From Streptomyces sp. TLI_053 (GTDB lineage Bacteria; Actinomycetota; Actinomycetes; Streptomycetales; Streptomycetaceae), in NCBI RefSeq assembly GCF_900105395.1, contig NZ_LT629775.1:5664001-5728000 (forward strand): 64,000 nt of DNA. Direction: 5' to 3'. The position numbers were made by a program, and so were the translations under genes. The notes under the pieces were generated by a model, which saw nothing but the letters and a program-made list of their open reading frames with translations, made no database searches and had not been told where the DNA came from. Shown piece by piece: positions 16,908-25,604 of the stretch. Each line of letters begins with the position of its first letter. Positions within the stretch are counted from its first letter, which is position 1.

Positions 16908-17411
16908 GTGGCCGAGACCACTGAAACCCTTGAGGTCGAGTTCGACGAGACTGTCGTCGAGGGCGAGTACACCTCCGAGGAGAACTACACCTCCGAGTCC
17001 CTGGCCGGCCGCTTCGGCGAGGCCGTCCCCGGCGCCGGCCTCGGCCGTCGCAAGGAGGCGATCGCCCGCGTGCGCATCGTCCCGGGCACCGGGCAGTGGA
17101 AGATCAACGGTCGCACCCTGGAGAACTACTTCCCCAACAAGGTGCACCAGCAGACCGTGAACGAGCCCTTCAAGCTCCTCGAGCTGGACGGCCGTTACGA
17201 CGTTGTCGCCCGCATCTCGGGTGGCGGCGTCTCCGGTCAGGCCTACGCGCTGCGCCTCGGTGTCGCCCGTGCCCTGAACGAGGCGGACGTGGACAACAAC
17301 CGCGCCGCCCTCAAGAAGGCCGGCTTCCTGATGCGTGACGCCCGCGCCGTCGAGCGCAAGAAGGCCGGTCTCAAGAAGGCCCGCAAGGCGCCGCAGTACA
17401 GCAAGCGCTAA
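16908..17411 (+). CDS. rpsI: 30S ribosomal protein S9
   Basis: This is S9, 167 residues, whose C-terminal tail reaches the P-site tRNA. GTG start at 16908. An acidic ~35-residue N-terminal extension precedes the core GRRKEAIARVRIVPGTGQWKING, and the tail ends KARKAPQYSKR as expected. It lies 46 bp after rplM. A perfect hairpin follows before glmM. Confidence 0.96.
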   Translation: MAETTETLEVEFDETVVEGEYTSEENYTSESLAGRFGEAVPGAGLGRRKEAIARVRIVPGTGQWKINGRTLENYFPNKVHQQTVNEPFKLLELDGRYDVVARISGGGVSGQAYALRLGVARALNEADVDNNRAALKKAGFLMRDARAVERKKAGLKKARKAPQYSKR

Positions 17412-17468
17412 TTGCGCCCCCGGGGGTGCGCACCGCCCTGGTGGTGTACGCCCCCGGACGCGCTCCAT

Positions 17469-17510
17469 ACGCCCCGGAGTACCCCGTGTACTCCGGGGCG
17501 TCGTGTTCCC
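17469..17510 (+). terminator. Terminator after rpsI
   Basis: A perfect 14-bp stem (17469-17482 with 17488-17501, CCCGT loop) followed by CGTGTTCCCC. Confidence 0.8.
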
Positions 17511-17582
17511 CGGCCATTGTGCGGAGGCCGGGGATTCGATCGGATTCACTGCAAGGCATTGCGGCGATGTGAGGACGGGACA

Positions 17583-18947
17583 ATGGGACGACTCTTCGGT
17601 ACGGACGGTGTGCGCGGTGTGGCCAACCAGGGGCTGACGGCGGAGCTGGCGCTCGGTCTGTCGGTCGCGGCGGCGCACGTGCTCGGTGAGGCGGGGGCCT
17701 TCGACGGCCACCGGCCGGTCGCGGTCGTCGGCCGTGACCCGCGCGCCTCGGGCGAGTTCCTGGAGGCCGCGGTCATCGCGGGCCTGGCGAGCGCCGGCGT
17801 CGACGTACTGCGGGTCGGAGTGCTCCCCACCCCGGCGGTGGCCTACCTCACCGGCGCGCTCGGCGCCGACTTCGGCGTGATGCTGTCCGCCAGCCACAAC
17901 GCCATGCCGGACAACGGCATCAAGTTCCTCGCCCGCGGCGGCCACAAGCTGGACGACCGCATCGAGGACGCCATCGAGGCCCATTTCCACAAGCACGCGG
18001 CGGGCGGTGAGGACTGGAACCGTCCGACCGGCGCCGCCGTCGGCCGGGTCCGCGAGTACACCGAGGGCTTCGACAAGTACGTCGCCCACCTCATCGGCGT
18101 GCTGCCCAACCGCCTGGACGGCATCCGGGTCGTCATCGACGGCGCGCACGGCGCGGCCGCGTACGTCGCCCCCGAGGCCTTCGCCCGGGCCGGTGCCGAG
18201 GTCGTGCACACCCTGGGCGCCGAGCCCACCGGCCTCAACATCAACGACGGTGTCGGCTCCACCCACCTGGACCGGCTGCGCACTGCCATGCGCGAGTACT
18301 CGGCGGACCTCGGGATCGCCCTGGACGGCGACGCCGACCGCTGCCTGGCCGCCGACGCGGCCGGCGACGAGGTCGACGGCGACCAGATCATCGCGATCCT
18401 GGCCGTCGCCATGAAGGAGGCCGGCACGCTGCGCCGCAACACCGCCGTCGCCACCGTGATGTCCAACCTGGGCTTCAAGCTGGCGATGGAGCGCGAGGGC
18501 ATCGACCTGGTCGAGACCTCGGTCGGCGACCGGTACGTGCTGGAGGCGATGAAGGAGCACGGCTTCGCGCTGGGCGGCGAGCAGTCCGGCCACGTCATCC
18601 TGCTGGACCACGCGACCACCGGCGACGGGACGCTGACCGGCCTGATGCTGGGTGCCCGGCTGGCCGCCACCAAGCAGCCGCTGGCGGACCTGGCCGCCGT
18701 GATGACCCGCCTGCCGCAGGTGCTGATCAACGTCAAGGGCGTCGACAAGAGCCGGGTCGGGACCAGCGAGGAGCTGGCCGCCGCGGTGGCCGCGGCCGAG
18801 GCCGAGCTGGGTGCCACCGGCCGGGTGCTGCTGCGTCCGTCGGGCACCGAGCCGCTGGTCCGGGTGATGGTCGAGGCCGCCGACGAGGCGCAGGCGCAGT
18901 CCGTCGCCGAGACGCTCGCCGAGGCGGTGCGCAGCTCGCTGGGCTGA
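17583..18947 (+). CDS. glmM: Phosphoglucosamine mutase
   Basis: GlmM converts glucosamine-6-phosphate to glucosamine-1-phosphate for UDP-GlcNAc and cell wall synthesis. It is 454 residues from ATG 17583 (MGRLFGTDGVRGVANQG) behind GAGGACGGG. The phosphoserine is Ser104 in LSASHNAM. The metal loop is DGDADR (about 244-249). The sugar loop GGEQSGH and phosphate loop RPSGTEPLVRVM are present. glmS, the preceding enzyme, is 1.2 kb downstream across the inverted coaA gene. Confidence 0.96.
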   Translation: MGRLFGTDGVRGVANQGLTAELALGLSVAAAHVLGEAGAFDGHRPVAVVGRDPRASGEFLEAAVIAGLASAGVDVLRVGVLPTPAVAYLTGALGADFGVMLSASHNAMPDNGIKFLARGGHKLDDRIEDAIEAHFHKHAAGGEDWNRPTGAAVGRVREYTEGFDKYVAHLIGVLPNRLDGIRVVIDGAHGAAAYVAPEAFARAGAEVVHTLGAEPTGLNINDGVGSTHLDRLRTAMREYSADLGIALDGDADRCLAADAAGDEVDGDQIIAILAVAMKEAGTLRRNTAVATVMSNLGFKLAMEREGIDLVETSVGDRYVLEAMKEHGFALGGEQSGHVILLDHATTGDGTLTGLMLGARLAATKQPLADLAAVMTRLPQVLINVKGVDKSRVGTSEELAAAVAAAEAELGATGRVLLRPSGTEPLVRVMVEAADEAQAQSVAETLAEAVRSSLG

Positions 18948-18960
18948 CGGCCCCGGACAC

Positions 18961-19002
18961 CGGAAGGCCCCCGCCGCGGAGGATCGCGGCGGGGGCCTTC
19001 CG
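18961..19002. terminator. Bidirectional terminator between glmM and coaA
   Basis: A perfect 18-bp inverted repeat (18961-18978 with 18985-19002, GAGGAT loop) between two convergent genes. Confidence 0.85.
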
Positions 19003-19010
19003 GCGTGCGC

Positions 19011-20006
19011 TCAGAGCTTGCGCAGCAGCGCCCGGCGGACCTTGTGGTCCGAGCCCTTCTGCAGGACCAGGGTGGCGCGGCCGCGGGTGGGCCGCACGTT
19101 CTCCAGCAGGTTCGGACGGTTGATGGTGCGCCAGACCTGGCGGCCGTACTCCATCGCCTCCTCCTCCGGCACCTCGGTGAAGCGGCGGAAGTAGGAGCTC
19201 GGGTCCTGGAACGCGGTCTGCCGCAGCTTGCGGAACCGGTCCAGGTACCAGCTCTCGATGTCGTCGGTGCGGGCGTCGACGTAGATCGAGAAGTCGAAGT
19301 AGTCGGCCACCGCGAGGCGGGTGCGCCCGTCGCTGCCGGGCAGGGCCGGCTGGAGCACGTTCAGGCCCTCGACGATGAGGATGTCCGGGCGCTCCACGGT
19401 GAGGCGCTCGTCCGGCACGATGTCGTAGACGAGGTGCGAGTAGACCGGGGCGGTGACCCGCTCCTTGCCGGCCTTCACATCCGCGACGAAGCGGGTCAGC
19501 GCCCGGCGGTCGTACGACTCGGGGAAGCCCTTGCGGGCCATCAGGCCGCGCCGGCGCAGCTCCGCGTTCGGCAGCAGGAACCCGTCCGTGGTGACCAGCT
19601 CGACCCGGGGGTGCTCCGGCCAGCGGGCCAGCAGCGCCTGGAGCAGTCGTGCGGTGGTGGACTTGCCGACCGCGACCGAACCGGCCACCCCGATGATGAA
19701 CGGCGTCCGGGTGCGTTCGGTGTCCGGGGTGTCCAGGAAGGTGCCCAGCGCGCCGCGCAGGTCGTGGGTGGCGTGGATGTAGAGGTTCAGCAGCCGGGAC
19801 AGCGGCAGATAGACGTCCCGGACCTCGTCGAGGTCGAGTGCGGTGCCGAGACCCCGCAGCCGTTCCACCTCCTCCGCGGACAGTGGCAGCGGCGTACGCT
19901 CGCGCAGCGCGCTCCACTCGGCCCGGCTGAGGTCCACGTAGGGGGACGGCGAGGGGCCGGGGGTGATGTCGCCCCGCGTACAGAGTTCGGTCAGCACATG
20001 CTCCAT
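19011..20006 (-). CDS. coaA: Pantothenate kinase (type I)
   Basis: CoaA phosphorylates pantothenate, the first and usually rate-limiting step of coenzyme A synthesis. It is 331 residues with P-loop GSVAVGKST at 109-117, VTTDGFLLPN, and the conserved GFPESYDRRAL and VEGLNVLQP motifs. The start is ATG at 20006 on the minus strand; no clear Shine-Dalgarno is seen. It is divergent from glmS with a 99-bp shared upstream region. Confidence 0.95.
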   Translation of the reverse strand: MEHVLTELCTRGDITPGPSPSPYVDLSRAEWSALRERTPLPLSAEEVERLRGLGTALDLDEVRDVYLPLSRLLNLYIHATHDLRGALGTFLDTPDTERTRTPFIIGVAGSVAVGKSTTARLLQALLARWPEHPRVELVTTDGFLLPNAELRRRGLMARKGFPESYDRRALTRFVADVKAGKERVTAPVYSHLVYDIVPDERLTVERPDILIVEGLNVLQPALPGSDGRTRLAVADYFDFSIYVDARTDDIESWYLDRFRKLRQTAFQDPSSYFRRFTEVPEEEAMEYGRQVWRTINRPNLLENVRPTRGRATLVLQKGSDHKVRRALLRKL

Positions 20007-20092
20007 TGTGGGCCGTAGCGCCGTTCGCGGTGGCTGTGGTGTCGGTCACGGCCGGTGGGCGAACCGTGCGAATGGGGCGTCCGAAGCGCCCT

Positions 20093-20105
20093 TATGCTGG
20101 CACGC
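20093..20105 (+). promoter_or_regulatory. Candidate -10 of glmS (leaderless)
   Basis: TATGCT at 20093-20098 ends 7 bases before the glmS ATG, and there is no Shine-Dalgarno. No good -35 is visible. Confidence 0.35.
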
Positions 20106-21962
20106 ATGTGCGGAATTGTTGGATACGTGGGCTCCCAGCCCGCCCTTGATGTTGTAATCGCAGGCCTGCAGCGACTGGAGTACCGGGGTTACGACTCCGC
20201 CGGTGTCGCGGTGCAGGTGCACGGCTCCGACGGGCAGTGGAGCCTCGCCACCGACAAGCGGGCCGGCAAGCTCGCGAACCTGGAGAAGTCACTCGCCGAG
20301 ACCCCTCTTCCCGGCGGCACCACCGGTATCGGCCACACCCGTTGGGCCACCCACGGCGGTCCGACGGACGCCAACGCCCACCCCCACCTGGACGACGCGG
20401 CCAAGGTCGCCGTGGTCCACAACGGCATCATCGAGAACTTCGCCCAGCTCCGGGCCGAGCTGGCCGAGCGCGGCCACACCCTCCGCTCGGAGACGGACAC
20501 CGAGGTCGTCGCGCACCTGCTCGGCGAGCTGTACGAGGGCGACCTCGCGGAGGCCATGCGCGCGGTCTGCCGCCGGCTGGAGGGCGCCTTCACCCTCGTC
20601 GCCGTGCACGCCGACGCCCCGGACGTGGTGGTCGGCGCCCGTCGCAACTCGCCGCTGGTGGTCGGGCGCGGCGAGGGCGAGAACTTCCTCGCCTCCGACG
20701 TGTCCGCGTTCATCGCGCACACCCGCGAGGCGATCGAGCTGGGCCAGGACCAGGTCGTCGAGCTGCGCCGCGAGAGCGTCACGGTGACGAACTTCGACGG
20801 CACCCCGGCCGACGTGCGCGAGTACCACGTCGACTGGGACGCCTCGGCCGCCGAGAAGGGCGGCTACGACTACTTCATGCTCAAGGAGATCGCCGAGCAG
20901 CCGAAGGCCGTCGCCGACACCCTCCTCGGCCGGATCGGCACCGACGGCCGGCTCACCCTCGACGAGCTGCGGATGTCGGACGCCGACCTGCGCTCGGTCG
21001 ACAAGGTCGTCATCGTCGCCTGCGGCACCGCCTTCCACGCGGGCATGATCGCCAAGTACGCGATCGAGCACTGGACCCGGATCCCGTGCGAGGTCGAGGT
21101 GGCCTCGGAGTTCCGCTACCGCGACCCGATCATGGGCCCCGGCACGCTGGTCATCGCCATCTCGCAGTCCGGCGAGACCATGGACACCCTGATGGCGCTG
21201 CGCCACGCGCGCGAGCAGGGCGCCAAGGTGCTGGCGATCTGCAACACCAACGGCTCGACCATCCCGCGCGAGTCGGACGCGGTGCTGTACACCCACGCCG
21301 GTCCCGAGGTGGCGGTCGCCTCGACCAAGGCCTTCCTGACCCAGCTGGTCGCCTGCTACCTGGTCGCGCTGTACCTGGGCCAGGTGCGCGGCACCAAGTG
21401 GGGCGACGAGATCCTCGCGGTCATCAAGGAGCTCGGCGACGCGCCGAAGCAGGTCGAGCAGGTCCTCGAGACCATGGAGCCGGTGCGTGAGCTGGCCCGC
21501 TCGCTCGCCGACGCCAAGTCGGTGCTGTTCCTCGGCCGGCACGTGGGCTTCCCGGTGGCCCTGGAGGGCGCGCTCAAGCTCAAGGAGCTGGCGTACATGC
21601 ACGCCGAGGGCTTCGCCGCCGGTGAGCTGAAGCACGGCCCGATCGCGCTGATCGAGGAGGGTCTGCCGGTGGTGGTCGTCGTGCCGTCGCCGCGCGGCCG
21701 GTCGATCCTGCACGACAAGATCGTCTCCAACATCCAGGAGATCCGGGCCCGCGGTGCTCGGACCATCGTGATCGCGGAGGAGGGCGACGAGGCGGTCGTC
21801 CCGTACGCGGACCACCTGATCCGCATCCCGGTCACGCCGGTGCTGCTCCAGCCGCTGGTCGCCACCGTGCCGCTGCAGGTCTTCGCCTGCGAGCTGGCCA
21901 CGGCCAAGGGCCACGAGGTCGACCAGCCGCGCAACCTGGCGAAGTCGGTCACCGTCGAGTAG
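20106..21962 (+). CDS. glmS: Glutamine-fructose-6-phosphate aminotransferase (isomerizing)
   Basis: GlmS makes glucosamine-6-phosphate from fructose-6-phosphate and glutamine, the entry step of amino-sugar synthesis. It is 618 residues. The start is ATG 20106, fixed by the catalytic Cys2 (MCGIVGYVG), which must become N-terminal after Met removal. The glutaminase domain is about 1-240. Two SIS sugar-isomerase domains follow (about 290-420 and 460-600; SQSGETMDTL). It ends NLAKSVTVE as in all GlmS proteins. No glmS ribozyme is seen upstream. Confidence 0.96.
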   Translation: MCGIVGYVGSQPALDVVIAGLQRLEYRGYDSAGVAVQVHGSDGQWSLATDKRAGKLANLEKSLAETPLPGGTTGIGHTRWATHGGPTDANAHPHLDDAAKVAVVHNGIIENFAQLRAELAERGHTLRSETDTEVVAHLLGELYEGDLAEAMRAVCRRLEGAFTLVAVHADAPDVVVGARRNSPLVVGRGEGENFLASDVSAFIAHTREAIELGQDQVVELRRESVTVTNFDGTPADVREYHVDWDASAAEKGGYDYFMLKEIAEQPKAVADTLLGRIGTDGRLTLDELRMSDADLRSVDKVVIVACGTAFHAGMIAKYAIEHWTRIPCEVEVASEFRYRDPIMGPGTLVIAISQSGETMDTLMALRHAREQGAKVLAICNTNGSTIPRESDAVLYTHAGPEVAVASTKAFLTQLVACYLVALYLGQVRGTKWGDEILAVIKELGDAPKQVEQVLETMEPVRELARSLADAKSVLFLGRHVGFPVALEGALKLKELAYMHAEGFAAGELKHGPIALIEEGLPVVVVVPSPRGRSILHDKIVSNIQEIRARGARTIVIAEEGDEAVVPYADHLIRIPVTPVLLQPLVATVPLQVFACELATAKGHEVDQPRNLAKSVTVE

Positions 21963-21980
21963 TCCGGACCGGCTCCGTCC

Positions 21981-22021
21981 CGGGGCCCCTGCGGTGGCTG
22001 CGTCCTACCGCAGGGGCCCCG
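21981..22021. terminator. Bidirectional terminator between glmS and the Uma2 gene
   Basis: A perfect 15-bp inverted repeat (21981-21995 with 22007-22021) with an 11-base loop. It overlaps the last codons of the minus-strand gene. Confidence 0.8.
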
Positions 22022-22562
22022 TGTCGAGCGTGAACGAGAACGGGGCGGGCAGGTCGAGTGGCTTGCCGAACTCGACCTTGGTCGTGGTGATGTAGTCGCC
22101 GTCCTCGGGCTGGGTGAACAGGGTGACAGTGCCCGTGCCGCGGTCGACCAGCAGGTAGCAGGGGATTCCGGCGGCGGCATAGCCTCTGCGCTTGGGTTCG
22201 CGGTCCTTGTGCGGGTTGAGCGAGGTGACTTCGAGGACGAGTTCGACTCCAGCTGCGGACGCCCAGGACTCCTGGGCGCGGAAGTGACCGACGGGTGCGA
22301 CCGTCGCGTCGGGGACGAAACGGCCGTTCGGCGTGATCAGACCCTTGCCGCCGCTGACGTACAACTCCTCGACGGCCTCGCGCGCGACGGCCCGGGCGAA
22401 CCGGGCGATCGCGTCCTCGTGGTCTCCGTCCGGTGGCGGCGTCACGACGATCTCCCCTTCGATGAATTCGGCCTTGCATCCCAGCGGGGTGTCCAGCTCC
22501 AGAAACGCCTGGAGGAGGTTGCCCTCGCTCAGCGGGTGCTCGACTGCCGGCATGGCGACCAT
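22005..22562 (-). CDS. Uma2-family (DUF820) putative endonuclease-fold protein
   Basis: This 185-residue protein belongs to the Uma2 family, a PD-(D/E)xK nuclease-like fold much expanded in Streptomyces and cyanobacteria and still of unknown physiological role. The motifs are VPDATVAP (Asp), ELVLEVTS (Glu) and KDREPKRRGYAAAGIPCYLLVDR. The start at 22562 (MVAMPAVEH) is preceded by AGGAGG on the minus strand; an upstream start at 22598 is less likely. The usual Lys of the E-x-K position is replaced by Thr (EVT), a common state in the family. It is a single gene inserted between housekeeping genes. Confidence 0.82.
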   Translation of the reverse strand: MVAMPAVEHPLSEGNLLQAFLELDTPLGCKAEFIEGEIVVTPPPDGDHEDAIARFARAVAREAVEELYVSGGKGLITPNGRFVPDATVAPVGHFRAQESWASAAGVELVLEVTSLNPHKDREPKRRGYAAAGIPCYLLVDRGTGTVTLFTQPEDGDYITTTKVEFGKPLDLPAPFSFTLDTGPLR

Positions 22563-22740
22563 GGCCCTTCTCCCTCCTGTGGGTCCGTGCCGAGCCACAC
22601 CGTAGGCACCCGGACCGACACCGGTGGGGAATCGAAGTTGGTGTCACTCGAAAGTGTGCCGCACGGCCGGGGGCGCCGTCGGGAGGTCCTTCGCGTAGCG
22701 TCGGCGGGAGTTGCCGCCGAGTTCCGGGGGAGAGCCCGTC

Positions 22741-24288
22741 ATGCGCAGTGCCCACAGCGTCGACCAGGTCCGTGCCGCCGAGGCCGAGCTGATGGCCCGG
22801 CTCCCCGAGGGCACACTGATGCGGCGGGCCGCCACCGGGCTCGCCGTGACCTGCGCGCGGCTGCTGACCCGCCGGCGCGGCCGGGTGTACGGCAGCCGGG
22901 TGGTGGTGCTGGCGGGCAGCGGGGACAACGGGGGCGACGCGCTGTACGCCGGTGCGGAGCTGGCCCGGCGCGGGGCGCGGGTGACGGCGGTGCTGCTCGC
23001 CCCGGCGCGGGCGCACGGCGGCGGGCTGGCGGCGCTGCGGGCGGCGCACGGGCGGGTGGTGGTGGAGCAGGAGGTCGGCCTGGCCGACTTCTCGCGCGCG
23101 GACCTGGTGCTGGACGGCATCGTCGGCATCGGCGGCCGGGGCGGGCTGCGGTCGGAGGCCGAGCCCTACGCGCGGGCCGCGCGGGCCGGGGTGGTGGTCG
23201 CCGTCGACGTGCCCAGCGGGGTGGACGCCGACACCGGGGAGGTCGCGGGGGCGGCGCTGCGGGCGGACGTCACGGTCTGCTTCGGCACCTACAAGCCCGG
23301 GCTGCTGATCGACCCGGGTGCCTCGTACGCCGGAGCGGTGCAGCTGGTGGGGATCGGACTGGAGCTGCCGCCGGCCGGGGTGACGGCCCTCCAGCACGCC
23401 GACGTGGCCGCCCTGCTGCCGGTGCCGGGGGCGGAGAGCGACAAGTACCGGCGCGGCGTGGTCGGGGTGGCCGCGGGTTCGGCGCGGTACCCGGGGGCGG
23501 CGCTGCTCGCGGTCGCCGGCGCGCTGCGCGGCGGCGCGGGCGCGGTGCGGTACGTGGGGACGGCGGCCGAGGAGGTGGTGCGGCGCTTCCCCGAGACGCT
23601 GGTCACCGAGGGCGGTCCGGCCGGGGCCGGCCGGGTGCAGGCCTGGGTGGTCGGACCGGGCGGCGGCGAGGGTGCCGGGCGGGCGCTCGCGGAGGCGCTG
23701 GCGGCGGACGTGCCGGTCCTGGTCGACGCGGACGGGCTGACCGAACTGGCCCGGCTCGGCCCCGGCGCGCTGGCCGGGCGGACGGCGCCGACCCTGCTCA
23801 CCCCGCACACGGGCGAGGCGGCCCGGCTGCTCGCCGGGGCCGGGGCCGGGAGCGACGGCGGCACCCGTTCGGAGCAGTCCCGCCCGCCCGCCGCCGACGA
23901 GCTGGCGGCCGCCCGGCTGGCCACCGCGCGCCGGCTCGCGGCGGCCTACCGGGCGACGGTGCTGCTGAAGGGCTCGACCACCGTGGTCGCCGATCCTTCC
24001 GCCGCCGTGCGGGTGAACCCGACCGGCACCGCGTGGCTGGCCACGGCCGGCAGCGGGGACGTCCTGGCCGGGCTGGCCGGCTCCCTGCTCGCCGCGGGCC
24101 TGTCCGCGCCGGACGCCGCCGCGGTGGCGGCCTATCTGCACGGGCTCGCCGGCCGGCGCGCCGCCGGCGTCCCCGGCGCCCCCGTCACCGCGGCGGAGGT
24201 GGCGGCCGCGCTCCCGTCGGCCTGGAACGACGTCCGCGCCGGGGCGACCTCGGGGCCGCCCCGGACGGCGGGTGGAACCGGCGCCTGA
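22741..24288 (+). CDS. nnr: Bifunctional NAD(P)H-hydrate epimerase/dehydratase
   Basis: This protein repairs hydrated NAD(P)H. It is 515 residues from ATG 22741 behind GGGGGAGA. The N-terminal YjeF_N epimerase domain (about 1-210) has AGSGDNGGDALYAGAEL. The C-terminal ribokinase-like dehydratase domain (about 225-500) has LLTPHTGEAARLLAG, LLKGSTTVVADP and the active-site TAGSGDVLAGLAGSLLA. The position before alr is conserved in actinomycetes. Confidence 0.93.
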   Translation: MRSAHSVDQVRAAEAELMARLPEGTLMRRAATGLAVTCARLLTRRRGRVYGSRVVVLAGSGDNGGDALYAGAELARRGARVTAVLLAPARAHGGGLAALRAAHGRVVVEQEVGLADFSRADLVLDGIVGIGGRGGLRSEAEPYARAARAGVVVAVDVPSGVDADTGEVAGAALRADVTVCFGTYKPGLLIDPGASYAGAVQLVGIGLELPPAGVTALQHADVAALLPVPGAESDKYRRGVVGVAAGSARYPGAALLAVAGALRGGAGAVRYVGTAAEEVVRRFPETLVTEGGPAGAGRVQAWVVGPGGGEGAGRALAEALAADVPVLVDADGLTELARLGPGALAGRTAPTLLTPHTGEAARLLAGAGAGSDGGTRSEQSRPPAADELAAARLATARRLAAAYRATVLLKGSTTVVADPSAAVRVNPTGTAWLATAGSGDVLAGLAGSLLAAGLSAPDAAAVAAYLHGLAGRRAAGVPGAPVTAAEVAAALPSAWNDVRAGATSGPPRTAGGTGA

Positions 24289-24407
24289 TTCGTGGGCGTC
24301 CGGAAGGGGGTGGCGGGTCGCGGGGGGCCCCGGGTGCGGGCGGCCCGGGGCGGCGAGCCGAAGGGCCGTTCGGCGAGGACCTCGGGACGTCTGGGAGACT
24401 GACCCTG

Positions 24408-25604
24408 ATGACAACTGCGAAGACGACCGTGATGGCCGGTCTCACCGAAGGCGTACGGGCCGAGGCGACCATCGATCTCGCCGCCCTGCGCGGCAACCTC
24501 GACGCGCTGCGCGAGCGCATCGGCGGGGCCACGGTGATGGCCGCGGTCAAGGCGGACGCCTACGGCCACGGCGCGCTGCGCTGTGCCCGGGAAGCGGTCG
24601 CCGCGGGAGTCGGCTGGCTGGGCACCGCGACGCCCGAGGAGGCGCTCGCGCTGCGTGCCGGCGGGGTGGGCCCCGAGCAGGCGCGCATCCTCTGCTGGCT
24701 GTGGACCCCCGGCGGGCCCTGGCGGGAGGCGCTCTTCGCGGACCTCGACATCTCGATCAGCGGCGACTGGGCGCTCGCCGAACTGCTCGCCGCCGTCCGC
24801 GCCACCGGCATCCCGGCCCGGGTCCACCTCAAGGCCGACACCGGCCTCGGCCGCAACGGCTGCCAGCCGCACGACTGGCCCGAGCTGGTCGCCGCCGCGC
24901 GCCGCGCCGAGCTGGACGGCCTGCTGACCGTGGTCGGCGTCTGGTCGCACTTCGCCGCCGCCGACGAGCCCGGCCACCCCTCGATCCAGTTGCAGCTGGA
25001 CGCCTTCCGGCTGGCCCTGGCCTCCGCCGAGGCGGCCGGGCTGCGCCCCGAGGTGCGGCACCTGGCCAACTCGCCGGCCACCCTGCTGCTGCCGCAGTCG
25101 CACTTCGACATGGTCCGCACCGGCCTCGCCATGTACGGGCTGTCGCCGGTCCCCGAGGTGGGTTCGCCGGCCGACTTCGGCCTGCGCCCGGTGATGTCGC
25201 TGACCGCCCGGCTGGCGCTGGTCAAGCACGTGCCCGGCGGCCACGGCGTCAGCTACGGCCACCACTACACCACCCCGGGGCCGACCACGCTGGGCCTGGT
25301 CCCGGTCGGCTACGGCGACGGCATCCCGCGGCACGCCAGCGGCATCGGCCCGGTGCAGGTCGACGGCAAGTGGCGCACGGTGGCCGGCCGGGTGGCGATG
25401 GACCAGTTCGTGGTGGACCTCGGCGGCGACACCCCGCCGATCGGCGACGAGGTGCTGGTCTTCGGCAGCGGCGACCGGGGCGAGCCGACCGCCGAGGACT
25501 GGGGCCGCGCCTGCGGCACCATCTCCTACGAGATCGTGACCCGGATCGGCTCCCGGGTGCCGCGCCGCTACGTCGGCGGCCTGGACGAGGGCCTGCTCGG
25601 ATGA
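24408..25604 (+). CDS. alr: Alanine racemase
   Basis: This PLP enzyme interconverts L- and D-alanine for peptidoglycan. It is 398 residues from ATG 24408. The PLP lysine is Lys48 in MAAVKADAYGHG. The catalytic Tyr is in VSYGHHYTTP. The dimer-completing motif VGYGDGIPR is present. ATG 24432 is a shorter alternative start. The stop overlaps the next ATG (ATGA), coupling it to the hydrolase gene. Confidence 0.95.
   Translation: MTTAKTTVMAGLTEGVRAEATIDLAALRGNLDALRERIGGATVMAAVKADAYGHGALRCAREAVAAGVGWLGTATPEEALALRAGGVGPEQARILCWLWTPGGPWREALFADLDISISGDWALAELLAAVRATGIPARVHLKADTGLGRNGCQPHDWPELVAAARRAELDGLLTVVGVWSHFAAADEPGHPSIQLQLDAFRLALASAEAAGLRPEVRHLANSPATLLLPQSHFDMVRTGLAMYGLSPVPEVGSPADFGLRPVMSLTARLALVKHVPGGHGVSYGHHYTTPGPTTLGLVPVGYGDGIPRHASGIGPVQVDGKWRTVAGRVAMDQFVVDLGGDTPPIGDEVLVFGSGDRGEPTAEDWGRACGTISYEIVTRIGSRVPRRYVGGLDEGLLG

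Noticed and set aside
20006..20105. glmS ribozyme or riboswitch
   Set aside because: Only 99 bp separate coaA and glmS, and no conserved ribozyme core could be seen. The ribozyme is typical of Firmicutes.
22209..24407. In-frame extension of alr far upstream
   Set aside because: The frame runs through nnr in another register. Alanine racemases start about 45 residues before the PLP lysine, which fits 24408.
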